DNA from: Lacrimispora amygdalina
Lineage (GTDB): Bacteria; Bacillota; Clostridia; Lachnospirales; Lachnospiraceae
DNA length: 64,000 nucleotides
Direction: 5' to 3'
Assembly (NCBI RefSeq): GCF_900205965.1
Contig: NZ_OAOF01000007.1
Span: forward strand, 169,750 to 233,749
Positions 25,477 to 33,740 of the stretch are shown here, one piece after another (the stretch's first letter is position 1; every line of letters starts with the position of its first letter). The notes below the pieces were generated by a model that saw nothing but the letters and a program-made list of their open reading frames with translations, made no database searches and was not told the origin of the DNA. Both the position numbers and the translations under genes were made by a program.

Positions 25477-26130
25477 TTGGGAGCAGAAGAACGCAGGCAG
25501 CAGGAGAAGGAAATTAAGAGGAATGATATTATTGCTGCTGCTGAAAGAGTATTTTTTGCAAACGGCTATGAGAATTCATCGATGGATGCGGTTGCCAGGG
25601 AGGCAGAATTCAGTAAGAGGACTGTTTATGTTTATTTTAACAGTAAAGAACAGATCTATTTTGAGATTATGATCAGAGGTTACAGGCAGCTTCTTAAGAT
25701 GCTGAAAGAAGGATTTGAAAAGGAGAAGCCGTCCGGTGCATTGGAAGAGCTTCGCTGTATTTTTTATACGTTATCGTCCTTTCGAGACAGACATGGAAAT
25801 TACTTTAAAGCTATTATGGAGTATGAGACAAAGGATGACCAGGACCAGAGCGGAGTAAGCATAGATTCCAGAAACGAGTGCTACCGCCTGGGGGAAGAGG
25901 TCCTGTTCTTTCTTACGCAGGCATTAGAAAAGGGAAAGAAGGATGGAAGCTTTAAAAGAGATCTGGAATGTGAAAAAACTGCATTGATCTTATGGGCATT
26001 TACCATAGGGGTTTTTAATGCAGGCGGTAAGAAAAAGGAGTATCTGAAGAATTATCACAATATTACTGTGGAGGAATTTTTCGAGGAGTCCTTCACAATG
26101 GCAATACAGCTCGTATCCGCAAAGGGGTAA
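25477..26130 (+). CDS. TetR/AcrR-family transcriptional regulator
   Basis: 217 residues. N-terminal helix-turn-helix (IIAAAERVFFANGYENSS, the recognition part EAEFSKRTVYVYFNSKEQIYFEI) followed by an all-helical ligand-binding domain. The TTG at 25477 is preferred as start because AGGAGG ends 8 bases upstream; the earlier GTG at 25453 has no such site. It is followed after 5 bases by a nitroreductase-like membrane protein gene, its probable target, and is preceded by a perfect palindrome. Confidence 0.88.
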   Translation: MGAEERRQQEKEIKRNDIIAAAERVFFANGYENSSMDAVAREAEFSKRTVYVYFNSKEQIYFEIMIRGYRQLLKMLKEGFEKEKPSGALEELRCIFYTLSSFRDRHGNYFKAIMEYETKDDQDQSGVSIDSRNECYRLGEEVLFFLTQALEKGKKDGSFKRDLECEKTALILWAFTIGVFNAGGKKKEYLKNYHNITVEEFFEESFTMAIQLVSAKG

Positions 26131-26135
26131 ACAGT

Positions 26136-27332
26136 ATGAAATGCAGTTCAGGAAAGAAAACTCTTTTTAAGATTCTGACCTGTGCTTTAGGCGCAGGTAT
26201 ATCTATGATGTTTCTATTATTTATTCTTGGCGGAGGATTTATGAAGCAGACTTATCTGGAACCTTGGAACAGAGATTATGCATCACATATGGCAGATCCC
26301 AGAGTACGTCTGGCAGCTGCCGGTCTTTTGGCGGCAAATAACCATAATATGCAGCCATGGAAGGTAAAGCTTGATCAGGAAGACCCCATGGTATTTTACT
26401 TATATGCAGACGGCTCCCGCGCGACAAAAGAAGTGGATCCACTTTACCGGCAGCTGATGATCACACAGGGAACATTTCTGGAGTATGTTAAAGTGGCAGG
26501 AGAGAAGGAAGGATTTCATACAGACATCACGATTTTTCCTGAGGGCGATTATGAGGAAGATTCTATTTTACAAAGTATGGATCAAAAGCCTGTGGCAAGA
26601 ATTTTACTTTCTCCTGGAAACATGGAAGAGAGTCCGCTCTACCCTGAGATGTTTCTGGCAGATACAAACCGTGGTAATTATAAAAAGGAAGCTCCTGATC
26701 CGTCTCAGATCTCAGTACTTTTAAACTTGTCAGATGAAAACGGTCTGTCCATGAAATTTTATACTGATCATGACAATCTGAAAAAAATCGGAAAGTATGT
26801 TATGGAAGGAGCTGAGATTGAAGCTGGAGTAACCAGGGTAATGGACGAATCTAATGCAATTTTTCGTACAAATGAAAAAGAAAAGAATCAATATCGTTTT
26901 GGCTATTCCCTGGAAGGGCAGGGGGTTTCCGGTTTAAAAAAATGTATGCTGCAGGGAATCATCACATTGTTCCCCACCCTCAAAGAAGGGAAAGGTGCAT
27001 CAGAGAATTTCATTCGTTATACGAAGACAGCCGTCACCCATACGCCCTCCTACGCCATGATACTTTCCAGGGATAACAGCCGGACAGATCAGGTACGAAG
27101 CGGCATGCTTTACAGCAGGCTGGTTCTCACCGGTCATACCTTAGATCTAACTATGCAGCCCTTAAGCCAGGTGCTGGAGGAATACCCTGAGATGAAACAG
27201 ACATATGAAAATTTTAATCATGAATATGCGTCCCGGGGGCAGACGGTACAGATGCTCTTGCGGATCGGCAAACCGGTAAAACCTGCTCCATATTCCATGA
27301 GGCGTGATGTACTAAGTCTGATTAAGGAATAA
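26136..27332 (+). CDS. Membrane-anchored Acg/nitroreductase-like protein
   Basis: 398 residues. One N-terminal membrane helix (about 11-33) is followed by a domain with LLAANNHNMQPWKVKL, which resembles the FMN-phosphate-binding N-terminal motif of nitroreductases and the Acg family (SGHNTQPW-like). Later features (RTNEKEKNQYRFG, a C-terminal RIGKPVKPAPYSMRRD segment) also fit Acg-type FMN proteins, which are often catalytically altered and may store flavin. Cotranscribed with the TetR gene. Whether it reduces a substrate outside the membrane is unknown; the family call rests on short motifs. Confidence 0.7.
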   Translation: MKCSSGKKTLFKILTCALGAGISMMFLLFILGGGFMKQTYLEPWNRDYASHMADPRVRLAAAGLLAANNHNMQPWKVKLDQEDPMVFYLYADGSRATKEVDPLYRQLMITQGTFLEYVKVAGEKEGFHTDITIFPEGDYEEDSILQSMDQKPVARILLSPGNMEESPLYPEMFLADTNRGNYKKEAPDPSQISVLLNLSDENGLSMKFYTDHDNLKKIGKYVMEGAEIEAGVTRVMDESNAIFRTNEKEKNQYRFGYSLEGQGVSGLKKCMLQGIITLFPTLKEGKGASENFIRYTKTAVTHTPSYAMILSRDNSRTDQVRSGMLYSRLVLTGHTLDLTMQPLSQVLEEYPEMKQTYENFNHEYASRGQTVQMLLRIGKPVKPAPYSMRRDVLSLIKE

Positions 27333-27431
27333 AATGTAAAATTTAGTCGATTTTTGTAAGATATATATTTATAAAAACCACAATCCCATGTATAATATAC
27401 ATAAATATTATGACAAGGGGGACATACGCAC

Positions 27432-29393
27432 TTGAAGACGATAAAAGGGAAATTGTTTTTTGTTATAGTTCTTTTGTTAGTTGCGACTTCAGCAGTGAAT
27501 GTGATTACAGGAATCAGTGCCAGTTATTTCAGTATTACGGAAAATACGAAAAACGACATGAAAGCCATGGGAGAAATTGCGGATACTGCATTGGCTGCAG
27601 AGATTAACCTGTTAAAAGAGCAGGCAGATAATCTTGCAGATCAGTTTGGAACAGTATCACAGGGGGACTGGAGTAAAAAGCTGAAATTATTGGATTCATC
27701 CCTGAAAAATACAAAGTTTCAGGCTTTTGGGATTGCTGGTCCGGATGGAAAAATAATCAGCTCAGATCAGACCCTGAATGGTCAGGATTTCTCACAAAAA
27801 AGCTGTTTCGCAGACAGTATTAGTGGGAAAACTACCATCTCCTCTACGGAAACTCTGGATAACAAGCAGGTGTTTTATGTGTGTTCCCCCTTATCCTCTG
27901 GTTCCGGTGTGGTTGTCGGCGTATTAGACGGTCTTTATTTCAGCAGAATCATAGAAAATATTGTTATCGGAAAGACCGGCAATGTGTTTATGCTTGACAA
28001 AGCAGGTACCTTCATCGCCAATAAGCGCCCAAATCTGGTTGAGGAACGGCAGAATTTTATTGAAAAAGCAAAGACAGATTCTTCCCTGGCGAACGCATCA
28101 AAGGTTTATGGCAAAATGATAAAAGGGGAAAAGGGTGTAGACAAATACGAATATGAAACAGGAGCCAGAATCTGCGCATATGGCCCCGTAACGAATTCCG
28201 ACGGCTGGTCCTATGGTGTGGTGGCACCGATTAAAGAAATGACCTCTTCTATCATTTATACAGTTATCCTGTTATTGGCGTCATCCGCTATTATGATCAT
28301 AGCAGGTATTATCGCAAGTTTTGTTCTGGCCAACAGACTTTCCAATCCAATAAAGAAGATTACCGGCCGTATGGAGCTTTTGGCCAACGGTGATCTGGAA
28401 AGTGAAGTCTATATACATAACAGTAAGGATGAGATTGGTGTATTGACAAGAAGCATTGCTGATATGATAAGCTCCCTTAAATCCTACATTCAGGAGATTG
28501 CCTATATTTTACAGCAGGTGTCCGCCGGTAATTTAAATGTATCTTCCAATGTGGAATACAAGGGGGAATTTATTGAAATCCAGACATCATTAAACCAGAT
28601 CACACATCAGTTAAACAAAGCATTTGGAGATATTATTGTTTCGGCCAGCCAGGTGAGCAGCAGCTCCGAACAGGTGGCAGAGTCTTCCCAGCAGTTATCT
28701 GAGGGAGCCACAAGGCAGGCAAGCTCCGTCGAAGAAATCGCCGCTACAATTTCTGATATTTCCCATCACATCAGATCCAATGCTGAGAATGCGAAAAAGG
28801 CCGGAACCATGTCACTGCATGCGGTGGAACAGGTCAGTAGCGGTCAGCAGGAGATGGAAAGACTGGTAAGTGCAATGACTGAGATCAGTGAGACTTCTGC
28901 TGAAATCGGTAAAATTATAAAAGTGGTGGAAGACATTGCATTTCAAACCAACATTCTGGCACTGAACGCAGCTGTGGAAGCAGCCAGAGTAGGAGAGGCA
29001 GGAAAAGGTTTTGCTGTAGTGGCAGATGAAGTCCGCAGTCTGGCAGGCAAAAGTGCAGATGCAGCCAGAGATACGACAGCGTTAATAGAAAAATCAATCG
29101 AAGCAGTGAAAAACGGAAATGAAATTGCATTAGAGACCTCCCATTCTCTGGAACAGATTGTAACGAGTACCCGTGAGGTTTCAGAATTGGTGAACGAGAT
29201 TTCAGGCAGATCCTCGGAGCAGTCAGAGGCAGTTTCACAATTAAAGTCCGGAATGGAACAGGTCTCCGGAGTAGTACAGTCCAATGCGGCCACTGCAGAA
29301 GAAAGTGCTGCGTATGCGCAGGAGCTGTCCGGACAATCCTTAATTATGACAGATCTGGTTTCCAGATTTGATCTGAAGAAGGAAAATAAATAA
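27432..29393 (+). CDS. Methyl-accepting chemotaxis protein
   Basis: 653 residues. N-terminal membrane helix (about 7-30), dCache-like sensor domain (about 35-275), second membrane helix (about 278-302), HAMP (about 303-355), then the long coiled-coil signalling domain with the conserved hairpin tip EDIAFQTNILALNAAVEAARVGEAG (quoted in part: IAFQTNILALNAAVEAAR). The TTG start at 27432 has AAGGGGG about 10 bases upstream. It transmits an extracellular signal to CheA/CheW; other che genes are not in the window. A strong terminator follows. Confidence 0.95.
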   Translation: MKTIKGKLFFVIVLLLVATSAVNVITGISASYFSITENTKNDMKAMGEIADTALAAEINLLKEQADNLADQFGTVSQGDWSKKLKLLDSSLKNTKFQAFGIAGPDGKIISSDQTLNGQDFSQKSCFADSISGKTTISSTETLDNKQVFYVCSPLSSGSGVVVGVLDGLYFSRIIENIVIGKTGNVFMLDKAGTFIANKRPNLVEERQNFIEKAKTDSSLANASKVYGKMIKGEKGVDKYEYETGARICAYGPVTNSDGWSYGVVAPIKEMTSSIIYTVILLLASSAIMIIAGIIASFVLANRLSNPIKKITGRMELLANGDLESEVYIHNSKDEIGVLTRSIADMISSLKSYIQEIAYILQQVSAGNLNVSSNVEYKGEFIEIQTSLNQITHQLNKAFGDIIVSASQVSSSSEQVAESSQQLSEGATRQASSVEEIAATISDISHHIRSNAENAKKAGTMSLHAVEQVSSGQQEMERLVSAMTEISETSAEIGKIIKVVEDIAFQTNILALNAAVEAARVGEAGKGFAVVADEVRSLAGKSADAARDTTALIEKSIEAVKNGNEIALETSHSLEQIVTSTREVSELVNEISGRSSEQSEAVSQLKSGMEQVSGVVQSNAATAEESAAYAQELSGQSLIMTDLVSRFDLKKENK

Positions 29394-29436
29394 AATATCT
29401 GTCAGTGCTGTTTATTTGGTACGTTATTGTGATATT

Positions 29437-29472
29437 AAGCCGGTGACACGATTCGTGTCACTGGCTTTTTTA
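29437..29472 (+). terminator. Strong Rho-independent terminator after the chemoreceptor
   Basis: AAGCCGGTGACACG (29437-29450) pairs with CGTGTCACTGGCTT (29454-29467) across a 3-base loop, 14 bp with one G-T mismatch-type wobble, then a T run. Confidence 0.92.
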
Positions 29473-29562
29473 CGGTGTTACGGTAAGTGTCTTGCTCATT
29501 TAATCATAATAGAGGAAAATATGGATAGTAATAAAACTATAAAGGCAGGAGGAATTATAAGT

Positions 29563-30393
29563 ATGTATTCCATTGTAACAGAATTTTTTAAGGTGCTGTT
29601 TTTAGGAATTGTTGAAGGAATTACAGAATGGCTCCCCATCAGCAGTACCGGTCATATGCTCCTTGTGGATCAGTTTTTACAGTTAAATGCAAGTGAAGGC
29701 TTTAAGGAAATGTTTTTTGTGATGATTCAGCTGGGTGCAATTTTAGCTGTTGTGCTTTTATTCTGGGATAAGATGTTTCCTTTCCAGTGGAGAGACAGTA
29801 ACAGGCCTTTCCTTATAAAAGAAACGTTTCTGATCTGGATAAAGGTAGTGATATCCTGTGTTCCTGGAGCAATTGTAACAATTCTTTTCGATGATTATAT
29901 TGAGGCACGATTTCATACTCCCGGTGTTATCGCAGCAGCCTTGATTTTTTATGGTGCGGCCTTTGTCATCATTGAAAACTGGAATAAAGAGCGCACACCT
30001 TCGGTAAGGAAACTTCAGGATATCAGTTACCGGACGGCATTTATTATTGGGTTATTTCAGGTTCTGTCCATTGTCCCAGGCACCTCACGCTCCGGTGCAA
30101 CCATAATTGGAGCTTTATTAATCGGAGTATCCCGCACGGCTGCTGCTGAATTCACGTTTTTCATGGCAGTACCTGTGATGTTCGGTTTGAGTGCCATAAA
30201 GGTATTAAAATTTGGTCTGTTCTTTACAGGAGAGGAACTCTTTATTCTGGTGACTGGTATGACGGTTGCATTTGCCGTTTCCATACTGGTTATAAAGTTT
30301 CTCATGAGCTATATAAAGAAACATGATTTTAAGGTATTTGGCTGGTACCGCATCATCCTTGGTATTTTGGTACTGCTATGGCCATTTTCATGA
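29563..30393 (+). CDS. uppP: Undecaprenyl-diphosphatase UppP (BacA family)
   Basis: 276 residues, the usual UppP length. It removes a phosphate from undecaprenyl pyrophosphate at the membrane so that the lipid carrier can be reused in cell-wall synthesis; overproduction is associated with bacitracin tolerance. The catalytic region GIVEGITEWLPISSTGHM and the second motif VPGTSRSGATI are intact and about eight membrane helices are predicted. The ATG at 29563 is chosen to match the family start and follows AGGAGG by 10 bases; an in-frame ATG at 29521 with AGAGGA is an alternative. Confidence 0.94.
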   Translation: MYSIVTEFFKVLFLGIVEGITEWLPISSTGHMLLVDQFLQLNASEGFKEMFFVMIQLGAILAVVLLFWDKMFPFQWRDSNRPFLIKETFLIWIKVVISCVPGAIVTILFDDYIEARFHTPGVIAAALIFYGAAFVIIENWNKERTPSVRKLQDISYRTAFIIGLFQVLSIVPGTSRSGATIIGALLIGVSRTAAAEFTFFMAVPVMFGLSAIKVLKFGLFFTGEELFILVTGMTVAFAVSILVIKFLMSYIKKHDFKVFGWYRIILGILVLLWPFS

Positions 30394-30430
30394 TGGGAGA
30401 TAACTCTGAAAATTAAAATTGCTCTATAAC

Positions 30431-30461
30431 GGGAGGCCACAATGTGGTCTCCTTTCTGTTT
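30431..30461 (+). terminator. Terminator after uppP
   Basis: GGGAGGCCAC and GTGGTCTCC around an AAT loop form a compact hairpin (with one wobble), followed by TTTCTGTTT. Confidence 0.75.
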
Positions 30462-30599
30462 AATCTATATTTCCAGTTAATTCTAAATTATTTTGTTGTA
30501 ATTAGAACGCACATTTATTAAAATAGAAACAGACAAAAGGCTCAGCTTGTATACAGGGGACATGGAAATCTAAGGATATACATAAAAGGGAGAACTTAA

Positions 30600-30980
30600 A
30601 TGATAAAAATACTAATTGTGGACGACTCTGTTTTTTCACAAAGAATGACTTCTAATGTATTGAAAAAATGTCTTGCCCAGTCAGAGGTTTACTTTGCTGG
30701 TGACGGTTGGGAGGGATTAAAGAAGTATCAGGAAAAGAAGCCGGATTACATATTTGTGGATCTTCTGATGCCAGGACTTGACGGACATGGGTTAATTAAA
30801 CTTATTAAGGAATATGATCCGTCTGCAAATATTATCGTGGTTTCCGCTGATGTTCAGAATCAGGTCAGAGAAGAGATGGAAAAGCATCATATTATAACAT
30901 TTATTAATAAGCCTTTTACTGAGGAAAAAGCACAAATAATCTGTAATATGATGAAGGAGAGGGACAATGGAAAACCATGA
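30600..30980 (+). CDS. CheY-like single-domain response regulator
   Basis: 126 residues, receiver domain only. Acidic pair DD in IVDDSVFSQR, phospho-acceptor Asp in IFVDLLMPGLDG (about residue 53), the Ser/Thr in VVSADVQ and the conserved Lys in FINKPF. No output domain, so it acts by protein contact. It overlaps the next gene by 14 bases; with a CheC-like phosphatase and a diguanylate cyclase it forms a compact signalling operon. It may be the substrate of that phosphatase. Confidence 0.93.
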   Translation: MIKILIVDDSVFSQRMTSNVLKKCLAQSEVYFAGDGWEGLKKYQEKKPDYIFVDLLMPGLDGHGLIKLIKEYDPSANIIVVSADVQNQVREEMEKHHIITFINKPFTEEKAQIICNMMKERDNGKP

Positions 30981-31599
30981 TATGACGCAGGATATCTTAA
31001 AGGAGCTGTTTAATATCAGTGTAGGGCGTGCAGCGGGTATCTTATCGGATATTGTACAGCAAAAAATACATTTAACTGTGCCGAATGTGAGAATTCTGGA
31101 TGTCTCTTCAGAAACTTATGCCATCGATGAGTATATATCAATGAAAAAAAAAGGAACTCTTATGGTATCCACCCTGTCGTTTAAGGAAAATTATACTGGT
31201 AAAGCCAGTCTGATATTTTCAGCAGAGAAAATGAAAAAATTTATCAGTCTTTGCCTGCAGGAAGAACAGCAGGACAGTGAAGAGATGGATTTTAATGACG
31301 TGGATTTTGATATTATAAAAGAAATCGGAAACATTTTATTAAACTGCATCCTGGGAGAAACAGGGAATCTTCTAAACATCAGCTTTAAATACACACTGCC
31401 GGAGGTGAGACTTTTTAATCTGTCTGAATTTAAGTTTGATTATCAGAATACAGGTAATTCCCATATTTTGTTTCTATATATTACTTTTGTGATTGGTGAT
31501 ACGGAAATCGAAGGGGCGGTTATTGTTGATTTATTGCTGAATTCCCTGAATGATTTATTGACGAAGATTAACCAGCTAGAGGAAGCTCTATATGAATAA
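30967..31599 (+). CDS. CheC/CheX-family CheY-P phosphatase-like protein
   Basis: 210 residues. Two copies of the CheC active-site pattern E-x2-N are visible: Glu13/Asn16 in LKELFNISVGRAA and Glu119/Asn122 in IIKEIGNILLN. That is the double-site layout of CheC, whose role is to dephosphorylate CheY-P. AAGGAGAGGGACA precedes the ATG. It overlaps the receiver gene upstream and the diguanylate cyclase downstream (8 bases). The partner is most likely the CheY-like protein of the same operon rather than the main flagellar CheY; that is inference from gene order. Confidence 0.88.
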   Translation: MENHDMTQDILKELFNISVGRAAGILSDIVQQKIHLTVPNVRILDVSSETYAIDEYISMKKKGTLMVSTLSFKENYTGKASLIFSAEKMKKFISLCLQEEQQDSEEMDFNDVDFDIIKEIGNILLNCILGETGNLLNISFKYTLPEVRLFNLSEFKFDYQNTGNSHILFLYITFVIGDTEIEGAVIVDLLLNSLNDLLTKINQLEEALYE

Positions 31600-32410
31600 A
31601 TTATTATATCAGGTACTGGATAATCTCAATGAGGGGATTGTCATATTAAATGAATATTTACAAATCATGTACTGGAATTATTACATGGAGGATGTGACCA
31701 GTTGTGCGATACATAAGCGGCTGCTGAATAATTCCGATTATTTTAACATGAAGGTAACCAGAATTGAGAATGAAGGGAAACATTTTATTCAGTTGGAATT
31801 TATCAATGTTACCAGCCAGTTTAATCAGATTAAACAGCTGAAATCCTATGTGAACCAATTATGGGACACCAACAGGAATCTAAAGGAGAAGGAGAAGACA
31901 ATCCAGAAGATGGCATACTATGACAAATTAACGGGTGTCGCAAACCGCAGCCTGTTCTATGAAGTCTCCGCCAGTTTGCTGGCACAGGCAAAAAGAAATA
32001 AAAGCCTTCTGGGACTGATGTTTTGTGATGTGAATAAGTTTAAGTCCATCAATGATACCTATGGCCATGAATTTGGAGATAAAGTGCTGATACATGTCGC
32101 AAAGCTGTTAGAAAAGGCAGTCAGGAAAAACGATGTGGTATGCCGGTATGGAGGAGATGAATTTCTTATACTTCTGCCTGATATAAAAGAGATTGACAAT
32201 TATGATATTGTGGCTTCCAGAATCGAGGAACTGACCAGGAAAGCAGTCAGGATCCAGAACATCACAATTCCCCTGTCCATAAGCGGAGGGATCAGTTTTT
32301 ATCCTATCGACGCAGATTCCATCGACCAGCTGATTGCAAAAGCAGATGCTGCCATGTATGCTGCAAAACAGATGAAGGGAATGGAAACTTATTTTTACCG
32401 TATGGATTAA
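31592..32410 (+). CDS. Diguanylate cyclase (PAS-like + GGDEF)
   Basis: 272 residues. A short PAS-like N-terminal part (about 1-90: LDNLNEGIVILNEYLQIMYWN), a coiled-coil signalling linker, and a GGDEF domain with GGDEF at 187-191 and an RKND (RxxD) inhibitory site five residues before it. It makes cyclic di-GMP from two GTP and should be product-inhibited. No membrane segment, so soluble. Last gene of the CheY-like/CheC-like/GGDEF operon, so its activity may be set by the receiver's phosphorylation state. Confidence 0.93.
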   Translation: MNKLLYQVLDNLNEGIVILNEYLQIMYWNYYMEDVTSCAIHKRLLNNSDYFNMKVTRIENEGKHFIQLEFINVTSQFNQIKQLKSYVNQLWDTNRNLKEKEKTIQKMAYYDKLTGVANRSLFYEVSASLLAQAKRNKSLLGLMFCDVNKFKSINDTYGHEFGDKVLIHVAKLLEKAVRKNDVVCRYGGDEFLILLPDIKEIDNYDIVASRIEELTRKAVRIQNITIPLSISGGISFYPIDADSIDQLIAKADAAMYAAKQMKGMETYFYRMD

Positions 32411-32484
32411 AAGCTGGATTATCCGGTCACATCCCTTCTAACGAGCATATATTATACCGTATATATTTAATCGTGAGGTATAAT

Positions 32485-33108
32485 ATGGATCAGTACACAG
32501 CTAGACCGTCGGATGAAGTACAGGTAGGTTATGTGCGAGTCATGCACACAGTACCTAATGCACCAAATGTTGACATATACGTGGATGATGAGATGATTAT
32601 TGAAAATCTTGCCTACGGGGATTTTACTGATTACTTACCGGTGCAGGAAGGGACCTATAAGGTTTCTGTCTATGTATCCGGATCCCAGGATACACCTGTC
32701 GTTGAAAACATGCTGCCGGTAGAGCCAGGCGAGATGCTCACAGTAGTGGCAGTAGGAACTCCTGATAACATCGGACTATTATCCATCACCGATGCCAATG
32801 GAGAAATGATCCAGGGAAAAGCTATGGTACGTTTTATACATCTCTCTCCGGATGCACCTGCAGTTGATATCACACTGCCTGACGGCACCGTGGTATTCCC
32901 CAATGTTGCATTTAAGCAGATTACCCCCTATATCGCAGCAGATCCTACAAATTTAACCTTGCAGGTCAGACCTGCCGGGTCAACAGACGTTGTATTGGAA
33001 ATACCCGATGTTCCTTTAAGTGAAGATTATTTCAATACGATTTATGCAGTAGGTCTTCTGCAGGGAAATCCGCCTCTGGAGGTTCTCTTGACAACGGATG
33101 AAGTTTAG
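32485..33108 (+). CDS. DUF4397 domain protein
   Basis: 207 residues with two DUF4397 units in tandem (VRVMHTVPNAPNVDIYVDD and VRFIHLSPDAPAVDITLPD begin each). DUF4397 folds are beta-rich and usually occur on secreted or surface proteins, but no signal peptide or anchor is visible here, so location is unclear (a spore- or cell-surface role without a classical signal is possible). The ATG at 32485 is used, as GAGG lies 6 bases upstream; GTG at 32473 is less likely. Followed by a terminator, so monocistronic. Confidence 0.85.
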   Translation: MDQYTARPSDEVQVGYVRVMHTVPNAPNVDIYVDDEMIIENLAYGDFTDYLPVQEGTYKVSVYVSGSQDTPVVENMLPVEPGEMLTVVAVGTPDNIGLLSITDANGEMIQGKAMVRFIHLSPDAPAVDITLPDGTVVFPNVAFKQITPYIAADPTNLTLQVRPAGSTDVVLEIPDVPLSEDYFNTIYAVGLLQGNPPLEVLLTTDEV

Positions 33109-33130
33109 GGTATAACTAAATATTAGTAGG

Positions 33131-33172
33131 AGAAAAACAGATAGCTCTTTGTGGAGGAGTTATCTGTTTTTC
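33131..33172 (+). terminator. Terminator after the DUF4397 gene
   Basis: GAAAAACAGATAGCTC and GAGTTATCTGTTTTTC pair (one wobble) around a TTTGTGGAG loop, with the 3' arm ending in a T run. Confidence 0.85.
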
Positions 33173-33208
33173 TGTTAATAATAGAATGAAGAACCAGGAG
33201 ATGATAAA

Positions 33209-33649
33209 ATGATACGAGAATTTCAGGAAAATGACTTAAACCGGATTATGGAGCTATGGCTGGATACCAATATACAGGCACATGATTTCATTCATAAAAG
33301 CTATTGGCAGGAACATTTCCAGGAAGTGAAGGAGATACTGCCCAGTGCTTCTGTTTCCGTATACGAAGAAAAAGGAATCATACAGGGGTTTATTGGTCTG
33401 ATGGACAGTTACATTGCCGGAATTTTTATTTCAAAAGACCAGCAGTCAAAAGGAATCGGAAGCCAGCTTCTGAATCATGTAAAAGAAAATCACACACAAT
33501 TATCCTTAAAGGTCTATGAAAAGAACAAGCGGGCGGTTGATTTCTATCTGAGAGAAGGGTTTCTTGTGACTGAACAACAGGAGGATAAGGAAACCGCAGA
33601 AGTGGAATACGAGATGAAATGGACCCGAATAGAATCAGAAAGCAAATAA
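33209..33649 (+). CDS. GNAT-family N-acetyltransferase
   Basis: 146 residues. The GNAT core is visible: acceptor strand MIREFQENDLNRIMELWLDTN, the beta4 IAGIFISKDQQSKGIGSQLL with the Q/RxxGxG/A acetyl-CoA pyrophosphate loop (QQSKGIG), and KVYEKNKRAVDFYLREGF at the C-terminal end. Looks like the YjaB/RimI-like small acetyltransferases. AGGAGATG precedes the ATG. Acceptor unknown; ends 91 bases before the GTPase-RNase fusion gene. Confidence 0.9.
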   Translation: MIREFQENDLNRIMELWLDTNIQAHDFIHKSYWQEHFQEVKEILPSASVSVYEEKGIIQGFIGLMDSYIAGIFISKDQQSKGIGSQLLNHVKENHTQLSLKVYEKNKRAVDFYLREGFLVTEQQEDKETAEVEYEMKWTRIESESK

Positions 33650-33740
33650 ATCTTTCCGTATACAAAACTGAGGGAAACTGGTATGATAATAAAGACAAAT
33701 CAGACACGAATTGAATGGCACGAAGGATTTAAAAAAGATT

